DNA from: Heterocephalus glaber
Lineage: Eukaryota; Chordata; Mammalia; Rodentia; Bathyergidae
DNA length: 64,000 nucleotides
Assembly: GCF_000247695.1 (NCBI RefSeq)
Contig: NW_004624730.1
Span: forward strand, 31,448,401 to 31,512,400
Direction: 5' to 3'
Part shown: piece after piece, positions 11,968 through 23,939 of the stretch
How the letters are laid out: each line of letters opens with the position of its first letter
Numbering within the stretch: the first letter of the stretch is position 1
The notes under the pieces: generated by a model
What the model saw: the letters and a program-made list of their open reading frames with translations, nothing else
Databases searched by the model: none
What the model was told of the DNA's origin: nothing
Made by a program: the position numbers and the translations under genes

Positions 11968-12342
11968 ATGGATGCTACAATGTGGGTCTTGAAAGTCCCC
12001 AAATGCCCATGAATGTAAGGCTTAGCTTGCAATTTGGTGTCGTTAAAAGGTGTCATTAAAAGGTTTGCAGTTTGGTTTAGAGCATTGACTCATGCCCTTG
12101 AAGGGCATGGTTGGATGCCGTCCATTCTCTTCTCTCTTTTTTGCTTTCTGGCTACCATGAGTTGAAAGAGCCTCCTCCACCACTCACTTTTGCTACAGTG
12201 TGCTACCTCATCACAAGCCCAAAAGTAATGAAGTCAACTGACTAAGGATTGACTTCTCCAAAACTGTGAGCCAAAATAAACCTTTCCTCTTTTTCAGTTG
12301 ATTATTTCAGGGTATTTTGTTAGAGTAACACAAAGCTACCAT
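11968..12342 (+). mobile_element. MaLR-type solo LTR (MT/ORR1/MST-like)
   Basis: GATGCTACAATGTGGGTCTTGAA starts it, GCCCTTGAAGGGCATGG and GCCCAAAAGTAATGAAG follow, then the 3' landmark CCAAAACTGTGAGCCAAAATAAACC and a GTATTTTGTTAGAGTAACAC end. AATAAA at about 12277 is the expected LTR polyadenylation signal. The same family recurs in reverse at 20185, 47170, 47612 and 60562. No internal retroviral sequence is attached. Confidence 0.8.
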
Positions 12343-12756
12343 ACTGTATATGATCAGATGCTTTGTGTACAGCACATAAAATGGTTCCGTAAGAAATAAC
12401 TTGCCCTTTTGACTAGGGTAACTAGAATGAGCTCAAGCTGGAGAATTATCCATTCATTTAAAATAGATTCCATCACACTTCACATAGACTTCTATGGAAT
12501 ATCTTTTCTGGCTGTCTCTTGCCTCTTTAACATGACCATCATCACAAAACCAATCCCAGGATGATCCAGACAGCCATAGTGGATCCCTGAACTTGACAAA
12601 TGCCGAGTCCAGATAATGATAACAGGTGAACAGAAGGTCGATATTGGAAACACAATAACCACAGTCTGGGTGTAGCGGACCAAAATGGTAGAGGAAACTA
12701 AGTAGAAACTAAGGAAACTAAGTAGAATAATCTATACTCACAAAAAAGAAATTTTT
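12343..12756. other. unassigned sequence
   Basis: No family recognised. A 63-codon minus-strand frame at 12492-12683 is hydrophobic, but I match it to no protein and neighbouring frames are closed. GAAACTAAGTAGAA repeats three times at about 12694-12727. Confidence 0.4.
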
Positions 12757-12948
12757 ACTGGGCATGGCATGCCGGTAATCCCAGCTACTTGGAAGTCTGA
12801 GGCAAAAGGATCTCAACTTTGAGGCCAGCCTAGGCAACTTAGAAATATCCTGTCTGAAAGTAAAACAAAAAGAGATAGAGGTATGTCTCGGTGGTAAAGT
12901 GGTTGCCTCAAATGCACAATGCCTGTGTTCCATCCCTAGTACTGTAAT
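12757..12948 (+). mobile_element. B1-ID dimeric SINE
   Basis: B1 half: CTGGGCATGGCATGCCGGTAATCCCAGCTACTTGGAAGTCTGAGG. ID half from about 12870: GTATGTCTCGGTGGTAAAGTGG, then TGTTCCATCCCTAGTAC. This copy keeps more of the ID body than the one at 7562, so the two may come from different dimer subfamilies. Confidence 0.85.
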
Positions 12949-13264
12949 ACACTAAGTAAATAAGTCAATAAAATAGTAATTATAATGAAATTTGCAAGAG
13001 AAATTTTCACTTGTCTTGCTGGGAAGCTATTTCAACTAAAATTTTCACTTTCATATAATTGACTTAATACTTTATTCAGTAAAAGTGTTATCCAATGAAA
13101 TAATTCCAATAGTATATTAAAGAAATAAAAACAATCCCTCTTTTGCCATGGATAATGATGTAACTTTCCATAGTCTTCTGATAATTTAGCTTGAATTTAA
13201 GAAAATAAAGTATAATAGGTTAAAATGGGAAAAAAGGTAAAAGAGTGTCAATCAATCACTACAC
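12949..13264. other. unassigned AT-rich sequence
   Basis: Nothing recognised. Confidence 0.4.
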
Positions 13265-13455
13265 TAAAATCTCAATACATTAGCTCACATTGTCCTAAAA
13301 TAATGTTATGCAGTAACAATAATTACCTTGTTTGATAGATGGTGAAATGGATGCCTAAGAAGATCAAGTAAAATGCATTCGATTAAGAATTTCACACCTT
13401 AGGCTTTACACCTTGACTGTCTGGTTCCAGAGGCCATGCTACCAATCATAAACTA
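13265..13455 (-). mobile_element. MIR SINE relic
   Basis: GATGGTGAAATGGATGCCTAAGAAGATCAAGTAAAATGCATTC, then GTCTGGTTCCAGAGGCCATGCTACC, is the reverse complement of the MIR body. Ancient and diverged. Confidence 0.6.
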
Positions 13456-13976
13456 TGCCAAAGATGGAAATTGGGAGTCTGGAGAGCTGGCTTCCACCTG
13501 AAACAAATTTCTGCATTCAGACTGCAGCACATTTATAGCTATATGCACTTTAATATCCTTAGGTGAACCCAGGATGTTCTTTACTGCCATACATTTCCCT
13601 TTGAGTCAACTTGTCAGAGAAAAATGTCCATTGTAAATGATGTCCCTCCACTCACCCCAACATACTACCAAGCACACAATGGAATATAGACTAAGATGAA
13701 AGAGACTGAATTATGCAGGAAACTGCAGTCTATGGGCTTTCAGACTAAGTGCTTGCCAACAAGCTCTGTGTTTTGCCACTTGTTTATTCATGCTGGACTC
13801 AAGGTGAGTGACTTACAGCGCAGCCTGCAAAACATGCTGGTCACCGTGGAAACCAGACTTCTGAGATGAAGGAGACTGCTCCTGGCGCACTCCTTACAAC
13901 TGATTACTGTTTTCTTGCAAAGCTCCAGTTTCACAAAATTTCTTTTAAAGCCCCAATTTAAAAAATATCAGTTGTC

Positions 13977-14079
13977 AGGGGACTGGGGATATAGATTGGT
14001 GGTAGTGTATTTTCCTAGCATGCACAAGGCCCTGGGTTCAATTTCTAACACCTCCCAAATATAAATGAATGAGTAAAAT
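13977..14079 (+). mobile_element. ID-type SINE (older subfamily) with target-site duplication
   Basis: GGACTGGGGATATAGATTGGTGG, CTAGCATGCACAAGGCCCTGGGTTCAATT. It lacks the CCGCCTGCCTCG block of the other copies and is closer to the general rodent ID consensus. AAAATATCAGTTGTC at 13962-13976 recurs with one change at 14080-14094. Confidence 0.85.
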
Positions 14080-14194
14080 AAAATATCAATTGTCTAGCAT
14101 TGATTAATCTGAAGTTTTAAAGCACATTTGATGTATGTGTGTAGTTATCCTAAAGTTATCTATATCCTAATATATAAATAAGTCAATTTAAATG

Positions 14195-14612
14195 GAAAGG
14201 GGGAAATAAGGTTGCAGATGGAAATAAGGTTGGTAATCAGCTGGCCTTTACATAAAGAAATTATTCTGAATTGTTCAGGTGAATCTAATATAATCACAAG
14301 GGTCTTTGTCTGAAAGGGGAGGCAGGAGGAAAGGATGGGGATGTAGTGCAAGAAGGGCTCAACTCACCGTTGCTGACTGAAGATGAAAGAGGAGCGGTGA
14401 ACTAGGGAGGAACTCTAGAAGCTAGAAAGGGCAGAGAAATACGTTCTCCCTAGGGTCATCATAAAGAGAAGAGCTCTGTCAACACATTGCTTACTCCAGG
14501 GAAACCTGTCAGAATTCTAACCCACAGACCTGTAAGAATACTTTCATTTTGTAAGCTGCTAAGTTTGTGATCATTTGATAAAGCAATATTAGGACTAATG
14601 CTAAAAGATAAT
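14195..14612 (+). mobile_element. MLT1-like MaLR LTR
   Basis: AATCTAATATAATCACAAGGGTC, CTCTAGAAGCTAGAAAGGGCAG, AATACGTTCTCCCTAGGGTC and TTTTGTAAGCTGCTAAGTTTGTG follow the order of an MLT1-type LTR, ending near AAGCAATATTAGGACTAAT. Solo LTR, diverged. Confidence 0.65.
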
Positions 14613-15514
14613 ACCAAGTGAATACTTGAAGACCTATGATAATTTCATGAGTTAGCTAATGTGTTTGGCCCAAGACAATGCCACAGTAAGAAATAAGCAG
14701 GTGGGCACCAAAGTGAAGATGATGAAGGGATGCAGGGCTGGGATTTTATGGTACATTGAAAGTTGATTGAAAGAGTAAGAGTGAGAGTTTCTTATTTGTG
14801 TCAGTAGTGTGGTTACTTCAGAGAATGTCTAAAATTAGTATGGATTATGTTTGAAGTATGACTATCATGGATGTAAGATCTAAGGATTGTGAGATTCTGA
14901 GAGAAAAATAACCAGAGGAAAAAATTATTTAGAAAATATTCTTTAAAATATAGCAAATGTTACTATGTTGATTTCCCAGGTTAGTAGGGACTACTTTGTA
15001 ATTCAAAAGGCAAAGCTAAGAGGCCTTGTGTAGAATTTAGGGTATCCTAAACACTAAAATTAAGCTAATCTCTTTTCTGCTAGTCAAAAAAATAATGTAA
15101 ATGTTTGTCGTATTTAAGACACTGAACTATGTGCAATGGAATATAAACATGTTTCTTCCATTTCCCAAAGAATTAATAATCTATAACAAGATATAGATAA
15201 ATATACACATATATAATTATATAACAAAGTAGATGGTGGTAAGAAACATGTAAAAGTGCAGGTGAACAACAATAGTGCAAAAAGAGGTTATAATACAAAG
15301 GGCAACTGTATTGATGATATGTAGCCATGTTTAAAAGACTATCTCTTATCCTTGCTCTGAAATTAGGTACTACATATTTCCTTTATAAGATTAAGAAAAT
15401 CAGATAAAAAACAAATTAAAAAAAGACTTATCTGAGAGCAAATTGTAAGACAGTGACTATGACAAATTGCCATTGAAGTAAAAAAAAAAAAAGCAAGCTG
15501 ATTGCAAGATGGTT
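14613..15514. other. unassigned AT-rich sequence
   Basis: No gene or repeat family recognised. Confidence 0.4.
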
Positions 15515-15730
15515 TCAGTGCCAGGTATGTGCCAGTACTGTTCTCAGTGTTTTAACCTTCATAACAATGCATGAAGTAGGTTGTTCCTGTTATTCTCATT
15601 TGAAATGTGAGGAGATAGAGGCAAACAGAGGTTAAGTGTCCTCCCCAAAGCCGTTTGGAAAGAGGCAAGGCTGTGACTCAAACTCCGGCATCCCGTCTCG
15701 ACAATCAGCTGCTTAATCCCTGGCCACATA
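15515..15730 (-). mobile_element. MIR SINE, nearly complete
   Basis: GTGCCAGTACTGTTCTCAGTGTTTTAACC, then ATGAAGTAGG, GAGATAGAGGCAAACAGAGGTTAAGTG, and CTGTGACTCAAACTCCGGCATCC is the reverse complement of MIR over almost its full length. This is the best preserved MIR in the window. Confidence 0.8.
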
Positions 15731-16684
15731 CACTCCAATCTCACCTCTTCGCTACATCAGTAAAGTGTGTTTCCTTTGCACCTATTTGAAACTGGAGCCT
15801 AATAGAGAGCCAGAGAACTTGTCAATTTTATGGATATGAAGTGTTGTTATTGTATTTTCTTGTGTGGTATTCAAAGAGAAAGAAAACCCTCTAGTAAAGT
15901 AAGTCAAGAGCAATTTTGGTATTTGTGACAAAACCTGAAGTTAGGTCTACCTCCTGCTGTGAATTTGATGGAAAAATCTCAGGGCTTAAGCCATTCATTC
16001 TAAAATTCCTGAAGGTTAGAAAACTTTCCCATTACTTTTCTTGGTGCTCTACAAATACCACATGAAGCTGTGGTTGCTTTCTCAAATCATAACTTATTTA
16101 AACAAAGCACTTTTGTATATGGACTGTTTCTTTTTCATTTGTTTCTTACATTCTTTTAAATTGCCCTTCAAACACATCTCCAGATTCAGAGAATAGGACA
16201 ATTACTAAATGACAAACTATGTGAAGAAAAATTTGAAGTGAGAAATTCTTTAAGGGTTTACTTCTCCACTTCAGGTTAGTATTATTTTCATGTTTGCACT
16301 TTCCAGTCTTGTTTTGGCAAAGTCATACTGGATTTTTTCTGAAAGAACTGGCAGGGAAGAATACATCCTTTTTCATACAGAAATTTGTGATCAGTTCTTT
16401 TAAAGTGAACTATGACTGGGAAGTGGGCCTACATTTTGTAAGCTTAGCCTCATACTGGGAATTTGGTGTGATGTTATTTCATCATTACATTTTTTCTCAG
16501 AATGTATAAGAACCCAAACCTTTTCTTCACAACTCTACCTAAAATGTTTTACTAGAAGCCATGTGTTTTACAGTCAATTCATAGATTTCTATGAAATGAC
16601 AATGTGGCGATAGTAAGCATTACAATTGGGAGAGATAAATGGTCATAGAGAGAACCACCTATGGGAAAACCTTTGGCACTCATG
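15731..16684. other. unassigned sequence
   Basis: No family recognised. The 71-codon frame at 16294-16509 has no similarity known to me. Confidence 0.4.
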
Positions 16685-16822
16685 TTCTTCTTTAATCCTA
16701 CATAATAATATTGCGTGAAGAAACTTAAGATCATAGAGATCTATATAATTTTGCTCAGGTTCACATTGGTGGTGATGAAAGTCCTATCAATCTGACTCCA
16801 GGCTCAGTCAATAAAACCACTA
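16685..16822 (-). mobile_element. MIR SINE relic
   Basis: GAAGAAACTTAAGATCATAGAG, GCTCAGGTTCACATTGG, CAATCTGACTCCAGGCTC match the reverse complement of MIR, followed 60 bp later by a second MIR in the other orientation. Confidence 0.55.
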
Positions 16823-16879
16823 TGTGAACCAGACATCTTTTACAATATTCAGCTCAACTAGAACAAAAGCGGAATTGGA

Positions 16880-17070
16880 AGTAGTACTTTACTGGGTGGG
16901 TGTATATCTGAATCAAAATTTAGGTTCTACTCATTATTTGTTGGATAATATTGGTCTTAATTTTCTCAGTACAGGTTCCTTACTTGTAAGATGGGGGCAA
17001 TATTACCTACAATGCAGTTTATCTGAGAATATTAGATATACTTGAAATGCCCAACATAGTCCTTTTAAAC
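16880..17070 (+). mobile_element. MIR SINE relic
   Basis: TTTAGGTTCTACTCATTATTTG, CAGTACAGGTTCCTTACTTGTAAGATGGGGGCAATATTACC, then AATGCCCAACATAG. Plus-strand MIR with its core conserved. Confidence 0.65.
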
Positions 17071-17995
17071 ACATGGGAGCTATAAATAATTATTAGTAGC
17101 TATTAATTATAATTCATAAACTATTATGTTCTAATCTGCATAAAATTTTAAAGAAGAAAACCTGTTTGTCCTTGTTGTAAGTATACCAGTGCAAGGAAGC
17201 ATAGTCAGGGAGTTGCTAAGTATGCCCCAAGTGGCAGAGATACCGTTACCAGTCATCTTTCTAGTAATGCAAACTTAGGAATACAGTGAAGGAGTCATGT
17301 ACCCATACAGTTCATGCCAAGAACATGAAACAGTAGGTAACAGGAACAACTCCCAAGGGTAGAGATAGTCTGCCTGGGCTCATATTCATTCAGGCATGTG
17401 CATAGAAGTAACCCTAAAGATTGCTGGTCCCCAGAATTTACAATGTAGGGGCAGGAGAAGCAAGGCTGTATCACAGACTGGCAGCACCCACTGCCGTAGA
17501 AACCTACTATGTTCTTCCCAGGATTCCCAAGATGAAAGGGTAATCTTCCAAAATGAATGTCCCAAGTTATATTCCAAATCATAGTTCATAGGGCTATTTT
17601 CCTAAATTTTTAAAACATTTAACCCTTTAAAAATTGCTTTTGTTCTCAAAATTTAAATTTTCCCAAATTCTTATCAAACTAATACCAAAACTAAGAAGTA
17701 AGAATAACATCTTCCTCTGATTTATTAAGAAATTAACTAATCTGGGTTCTCAAGTAGGGGATTAATCAAGCAATCATTCAATAAGCAAACAAGAAAATCA
17801 TGATAACAAGCCTATCACTATAGACCAAAGTAACATTGAAGTTACTGGGACTAGCATTTATGCTTCAGAAGTCTATATAATAACAAAAAAGGAAAGAACA
17901 CCAAGATTCATTATTACTTTTTGAGAAAAAAAAGTAAAAGTCCCGGTTCAAAGATTCTAATTTCAAGTAAGCCTCACATTGGAGGGATCTAAATT
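17071..17995. other. unassigned sequence
   Basis: About 17290-17590 is less AT-rich and stays open in two overlapping minus-strand frames (to 95 codons) and one plus-strand frame. It may be an old LTR or retroviral fragment, but I cannot name it. The remainder is AT-rich with no match. Confidence 0.35.
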
Positions 17996-18370
17996 TTTAA
18001 AGAATATTTTATTAGAATGTGGCTGCAATAAATAATAATTACATTCACTTTGTGGAACTGGTACATGTATATATTTTATCTATAATTATTATTTTATTCC
18101 CTTACCCTTTCCCTACTCTCCTCTCTGCTCCCTTCCCCTGATCCCCTTCCCTATCTCCAAAAAGTTTATCTCTCTATTCAATACAGTCTCTCCTTTATTT
18201 TACTCCTTAAATTATTTGCATTTTGGGTTTCTCATATAAGATAAACTATGTGATATTTAACTTTCTGTCTCAGATTTATTTCATTTAACATGGTCTCAAG
18301 ATTCATCCATTTTTCTACAAATGACTCATCTTTAGTCTTCATGGCTGAGCAAAACTCCATTGTTTATATG
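17996..18370 (-). mobile_element. L1 3'UTR fragment
   Basis: The pyrimidine tract TACTCTCCTCTCTGCTCCCTTCCCC, then TTTGGGTTTCTCATATAAG and ATTTATTTCATTTAACATGG is the reverse complement of the rodent L1 3' end seen at 11466-11750. The L1 is 5'-truncated near GCAAAACTCCATTG. Similar fragments lie at 35715-35900 and 41950-42225. Confidence 0.75.
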
Positions 18371-19834
18371 AAACTTCTGACCTTTTAATCAAAAGATTAA
18401 AAAGCTAGTAAGCTTTTGGTGTGATAAATTCAAAGTCACAACATTTTGCAGGACACCTTCTACTGTATCTTTTAACCTCATCATTTGCTAGGACAGAATT
18501 GAGGTCAACATTTCAGATGTTGGGTGCAGTAAAGACCAGGGAGAAAGGCTAGAGTGCAAGACGTGCTAAACCTTGGGAATATGGCCCCTTGCTGTGTTTC
18601 AGCCTTAGCAAAATCATAACAATGCCCACTTTTGAACAATGTAGCCAATCTAGACAGGTAGTTTTCATAGAATGATTTGAGAAACAGTTCCCTCTGGCCT
18701 CACCTCTGGTTACACCTTCAGTCAACTATGGAGCATTCAAAAATCTCAGCTAGCTAACAGGAACTGAAGGGGGTGCTTACAAAATGATCAGAAAGCTGTA
18801 ATTATTAAACAAATTATAAAAATTTAAAAAGTGCTTTAGAAACATTCAAGACCTTGCAGTGGATTCCACAAGGCTTACATTTCTGTTATTATAAATGTTT
18901 GGTAAACATAGAATTCCAGATAATCAGATTTGATGACATCCTCTACTTTTTGTTTTAAGAAAACAAAACAAGACAAAAAAAGGAACAGAGTGAATCACAT
19001 AGACTATTCTTAAAGAGAAATAAATAAATATCATGTATTATGAAAAATTCCTCACTAAAATATTAAATAAATAAATGGTGTTATAGCTTTCCTAGTAGAA
19101 TCTCTTTGGACAATTAGGATAGAAGTTTTTCATTATTGCTATAGGTTCTTGAGTTTGAGCCTATGGAAAGGTTTGGAATTCCACCAGCAACTATTTGTGC
19201 CTCTTTTCTAGTATTAGAGTTAGTGATTTATTCACTTAATTATTTTAGCAACTTATCTTTTGAAAGCTTAACTATTTTTGGTCTAATCCTACACAATAAG
19301 GAGGTCTCTTTTAGACAAATGATCCATAAAACATTGACAAGTAGTTTTTACAAGTGATAAATTTTGGTTCTACCATTATCAGTTGTTCCAAAGGTTAATG
19401 ACAGGCTTGTCATTTCTCTCTGAGTTTCATTAGGCAGATATTGTCAGAAAGGTATTTACAATCAGTGACATGTTTACAGAATCAATAGTGGTAATGAGGA
19501 CCTGTTTTCTTTCAGAAGTGGAAGTAAAATGTGGTTGTCATTTTGTTTGTCACAGACCTTGGATCAGTGCTCCGGGTCTTTCTGAACCAATTACCCAAAA
19601 GTGTCATTGGTCACTCTCGGGCAGGCAGAGTACGTGGTAAATGACATAGATTAAAATGATGAAGTTTCAGGATGTTTCTAGAAAGCAATGTCGATAAGCA
19701 CAGAACAGGTAGAAACTTAGTTTAAGTAGGGAACACTGAGAGGAAGAAATGAAGTTTCGGCAGTCACCGCTACGTCATCTTATCTTTCTTTTTCAAAAAT
19801 AAATATTAAAATGGAGATCTTAAAACAGTGAATT
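18371..19834. other. unassigned sequence
   Basis: No gene or repeat recognised. The part at 19540-19640 is locally richer in C+G and could be a conserved non-coding element, which only an alignment could show. Confidence 0.35.
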
Positions 19835-19940
19835 GGAGGCTGGGGATTTAGTTCAGTGGTGCCATCGCCGGGCTTGAAACTGCAATTCCCCAAGTTCAAT
19901 CCCCAGTACCAAACAAACAAACAAAAAAACACAAAGAAAA
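19835..19940 (+). mobile_element. ID-type SINE with short target-site duplication
   Basis: GAGGCTGGGGATTTAGTTCAGTGG, CATCGCCGGGCTTGAAACTGC, CCCCAAGTTCAATCCCCAGTACC, then a CAAA-rich tail. AGTGAATT occurs at 19827-19834 and 19941-19948. Confidence 0.88.
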
Positions 19941-20184
19941 AGTGAATTAATTAAGACAATCTGGGATTGAAACTGGTTATTCCTAAACTTAATTGCTGCA
20001 TAAAGCCCTAAATGTTTTTTGACTTGGCTTTGATTTGCACTAATTTAGGTCCCTCTAGTTCTGTTCAATGACTCTGGGAAATGACTCATTAAACTGAACT
20101 CTGTAAACTTTAAGAAGATAATAAATCTTAGTGAGGTAAGCATTTTACTAATATATTTATGAGCTCATAATAGATAAACATACT

Positions 20185-20530
20185 GTGTAAGTGAGCTTTC
20201 CATTGCTGTAACCAAAAATATCTTAAAAATCAGCTTAAAGGGAGATCTCAGCCTGTGATCCTTTAGCTATAAGGCTTTGAGCCTCCTATGAGGCAGAACG
20301 TCGGGGTGAAGAGCAGATGGTGGAGGAAAGAAGCTCACCTTATGGCTATTGGAAAGCAAAGTGTGAGAAAGGGCACCCCAGGGTTCCAGAGTCCTTCAAA
20401 ACTAGGCTCCTAGGGACCTGACTTGGTTCCACTATGCCTCAACTCTTGAAGGTCCCATCAATTCCCAATAGTGCCATCAACTGGAGACCAAGCCTTTGAC
20501 ACAAGACCCTTTGAAATTCAAACTACAGCA
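20185..20530 (-). mobile_element. MaLR-type solo LTR (MT/ORR1/MST-like)
   Basis: Reverse-complement relative of the LTR at 11968: CCATTGCTGTAACCAAAAATATC, GAGGCAGAACGTCGGGG, AAGCTCACCTTATGGC, TCCCAATAGTGCCATC, GACCAAGCCTTTGACACAAG. No internal retroviral sequence is adjacent. Confidence 0.78.
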
Positions 20531-20654
20531 CTTGTTTCCATGTTAGGTGATATTAAATCAGCTTCTCACTTAAAAATCAAAAGCACAGTAATTGTTGCAT
20601 TTAGAGACAATTGTCTTTGTTGGTCTCAAGCCTTACAGTATCTCATTTCCCAGC

Positions 20655-20725
20655 TTTTTTGGTTTTTGTTCTAGGATTTACTACCTCATAGTAGGCACTC
20701 AATAAATATTTGCTGAATGGTTGAG
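20655..20725 (+). mobile_element. L2/MIR 3'-end relic
   Basis: CATAGTAGGCACTCAATAAATATTTGCTGAATGG is the conserved 3' end shared by L2 and MIR. Confidence 0.6.
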
Positions 20726-21814
20726 TGTTTATCCACCAGTAAACAAACTCTAATAAGAATGTACCACATTTAACAACACTCAACCGTCAGTGTCAAAAAG
20801 GGAGAAAATATTTATTTACTTTTAAAACAGTGCAAATATTAATTTAAAAATTAAAAAAATAAAAAAGAGCCATGACACTACATAATATGTACACCTAAAG
20901 TTTTTGATTTAAAACAGAATGGTCCATATAACTCTTTCTGAAGATAGGTAAAAACAGGAATAAGATAGGGAAGGTAGCAGTACATCTTTAATGAGTTTTA
21001 GTATTTTGGTATTTAAAAATAGATATTTCAAATTGTATACTGATAAACAATAAATTCAAAACAGATATGAAAAAATATTAAAGATTTCTAGGAAAAGAAA
21101 AAGTTGAGTAGAAAAGAAAACATCGCCATAGTTTGAAATATAGTTTAGCTGTTAATAATGATAACAATATAAAGACTATGCCCTAGTCTAACCAAAGTTA
21201 CAATGTGACATTTAGAAAAATGGGTTAATTTTGTTTGACAAGGAGAGACACTATTTTTTATGTTCCATAATAGAAAGGCAACCAACAAAGCCTAAAACTG
21301 AAAGTGAACTAGAAATACAAACCTGAAATTTAAAACATGGAAATAAATCCAAAAATAAGTAAAAGAAACAAAAATGATTGACTATAAAATAAAATATTTG
21401 GACTTTTGGTTTTGTGTTGGTTTGTTGATTTGTAATCAAAGTTCCAAAAGCTAGAATTACAAAGTATTTACATCAAAGCTAGTGGACTGGCTACATCCCA
21501 GCAAATTGTTGTTAACTCTGATATTCATATGTCCTGTAGCTAAACTAAGGAACCTTAATATCAAATTGAGCCCAGGTCCATACCCACAGTGCTACTACAT
21601 GCAGTGCACTTTATAGCATAAGGCCATGCAGGTATTGAAAGAGAAGAAAACAGAGACTGCAGAAATGTATCCACTAATTCCATAACAGGAGATTTATTCC
21701 TTATATGATAGCTGGGGACTAAAAGGTCTTCTGCTTCTACTCTCACTTTTCCACTGAGGAAACTGAAGCACCAAGAAAAGTTATGTGTCCGCACATAAGG
21801 GTTAAGTCCTTTTG
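20726..21814. other. unassigned AT-rich sequence
   Basis: A-rich with no repeat family or gene recognised. Confidence 0.4.
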
Positions 21815-21985
21815 TAGTAATCAGCTTTCCCATCCCTGGAACAAAATACCCAATACCCACAACTTAAAGGAGGAGAGGTTTACTTTGGCTTACAGTTTCA
21901 ATAGGTTAAGTCCATCACCAGCTGATGGTGACTCAGAAATGGCATGGCACAATAGTGCCATACTATACTTCCGGTGATCTGCTCC
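21815..21985 (-). mobile_element. partial MaLR-type LTR
   Basis: AATCAGCTTTCCCATCCCTGG, GGAGGAGAGGTTTACTTTGGCTTACAG, then a CCATCACCAGCTG stretch match the 3' part of the MaLR LTR family read on the minus strand. The rest of the LTR is missing. Confidence 0.6.
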
Positions 21986-22189
21986 TCTTACCAAATCTCA
22001 TGGTCACATATAAGACTGGGAGACATTTTAACTCTGAACCATAATATTATATTTATAAAACAGGTCTTATTTTGGCATAAGTCCTTTTGTCTAAATTGTT
22101 TCTTTTACTTTCTGATGTATCCACTTATGAATCCAATTGTTCAAGGTCCTTTGCTGAGGACTGGCTGAAATCCCACCTCCTCCAACTTA

Positions 22190-22584
22190 CTGTGTTGAGC
22201 CATAGGTCATGACGTGATTATATTTGGAAATGGAGCTTTTGGGAAATAATTAAATTTAGATAAGTGCAAAAAGTTGGGGAACCTCATGACAAGATTAGTG
22301 CCCTTATAAGAAGAGACACTAGAGAGTGCACATGCTTTCTCTTTCTCATCCCCTCTTCTCTGGTTTTCCTTCTCTCTACCTGCCCCCGATCTGTATCTTT
22401 CTGCCGTATGATAACACAGAGAGAAGGTAGCCATCTCTAAAAACAGAAAATTAACTCTACGAGAACCTGAGTAGGCTGTCATACTAGTCTCACAAACCAG
22501 ACTTCAAAACAGATGAGAAAATAAATCTCTTGCTTAAGCTCTCCTGTCTGTAGTGTTTTGTTATGACAGCCTGAGCTAAAACAT
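22190..22584 (+). mobile_element. MLT1-like MaLR LTR
   Basis: GTGATTATATTTGGAAATGG, AGATTAGTGCCCTTATAAGAAG, then AGATGAGAAAATAAATCTCTTGC with AATAAA, and a GTTTTGTTATGACAGCCTGAGC end. Solo, diverged. Confidence 0.7.
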
Positions 22585-22670
22585 CCATTTTCTATTAACA
22601 CTGCATTTTCCAGGACTCATACACAACTTTATTACTTGATAATGGTTAAAGATTTTGTTAAGCATGCATG

Positions 22671-22671
<1 letters not shown>

Positions 22672-22710
<39 letters not shown>

Positions 22711-22722
22711 AATACGCACACA
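22672..22722. repeat. (CA)n microsatellite
   Basis: CA repeat with CG and AAT interruptions. A minus-strand frame through it reads Val-Cys repeats and is not a gene. Confidence 0.9.
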
Positions 22723-23939
22723 TATTTCAGTACATATTTAGCTTCAAGCATTATGTCAGTAGAAAAGTATTGTACTTTCAGCATCAGCTTATTTATTTGA
22801 GTGTTATCAATTAAATTGATTAGGGAGCATGGATGAAGCTGGTTTGAGTTATTTTTTATAAGCAAAAAGGGAAGAATGTATTTCCAAAGGAAATTAGGGA
22901 AGTAGATCCTTTAACCCAGGAAATGTTGCTGAGGAGAAAAGCAGTAAGCAGAGGTTGAAGAGTTTCCTGAGAATCAGGGGAGAAGACACACTGCTTTGAC
23001 ACCCAGTGGCAAACCATCCACATTCTTTGTATTCAGTGGTCCCTGCTCCCCTTCAACCAAAAGCATTCCTACTGTTAACAACAGGGTCCATTCTCCTGAG
23101 GACCATCTGTGCTACAGGAGCAGGCTCTGAACTGCCAAGCTATTAATCAGTCCCTCCAGGGGTGGCTCTCAACCAATAAGAAACTAGCATTGGTAGCATG
23201 CTTTCCAGCCTCTTTTCAGCTCATGTGCTACAAACTGAAGTATGTTGCATGGGGCCTCAGAGTTCTACAACAGGACTGAGCTCCAGTTACCCACAGCGGC
23301 AACATCTTCCTTAGTACATTCTCTTTTCGCTTCCTTCTTTTCTCTGTCCCACTTCACTAATGCCCTTTCCCTGCCAATGCTTACCAGGACCCCTTGCAAC
23401 AACCTACTTGTCAAATCCTAGTCTAAGAGACTTAGTATCACTGACTGTAATTTGTGCTACACTCAGCCTCTACCTTAGAAAGACACCCCCCCCATTCTTC
23501 CACATTTTACCAAGAGATGACACAGCAAGACAGACCTCATCAGATGCCAGCCTCTCAATCTTAGACTGAACAGACTTCAAAAGCATGAACCAATTTGCTT
23601 TGGAGCCCCAGAGAATTCAGACTTCCAGCAGGTAGCTTGGTTTCAAGAATTATAAAAAAGCCAAGACTGAGCTATACACCTCCTCCTGCCAGTTTTTTCA
23701 GCCAGCTAACTCACTCCTTCCACTTAAAGGAATACAAGGAGTGAGAGAGAAGCTTCTAGGTAGCTCTTTTGCTTTCTTTCCTTAACTAATGGAAACATGG
23801 AAGGAAGGAAAAGTCCTCTTCCCTAAAATGTAGAACACCATTCATTACATTCACCTGATATCAAAACATATCTCCAATTACATATTAAAAATTGTTATTT
23901 AACAGCCAGTTTGTCCTTATGGTTTTTTAGACAATATGA
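22723..23939. other. unassigned sequence with possible old LTR pieces
   Basis: About 23060-23450 is less AT-rich and has features reminiscent of an ancient LTR (CCACTTCACTAATGCCC, TCAAATCCTAGTCTAAGAG). About 23508-23600 resembles an MLT1 middle segment. Both are weak. The 69-codon frame at 23360-23569 runs through this region. Confidence 0.35.

Noticed and set aside
12492..12683. 63-codon minus-strand hydrophobic frame, possible small membrane protein retrocopy
   Set aside because: I could not match it to any small membrane protein, and no poly-A or target duplication is visible. Kept only as unassigned sequence.
22632..22865. Minus-strand frame with a Val-Cys repeat
   Set aside because: Translation of the CA microsatellite.
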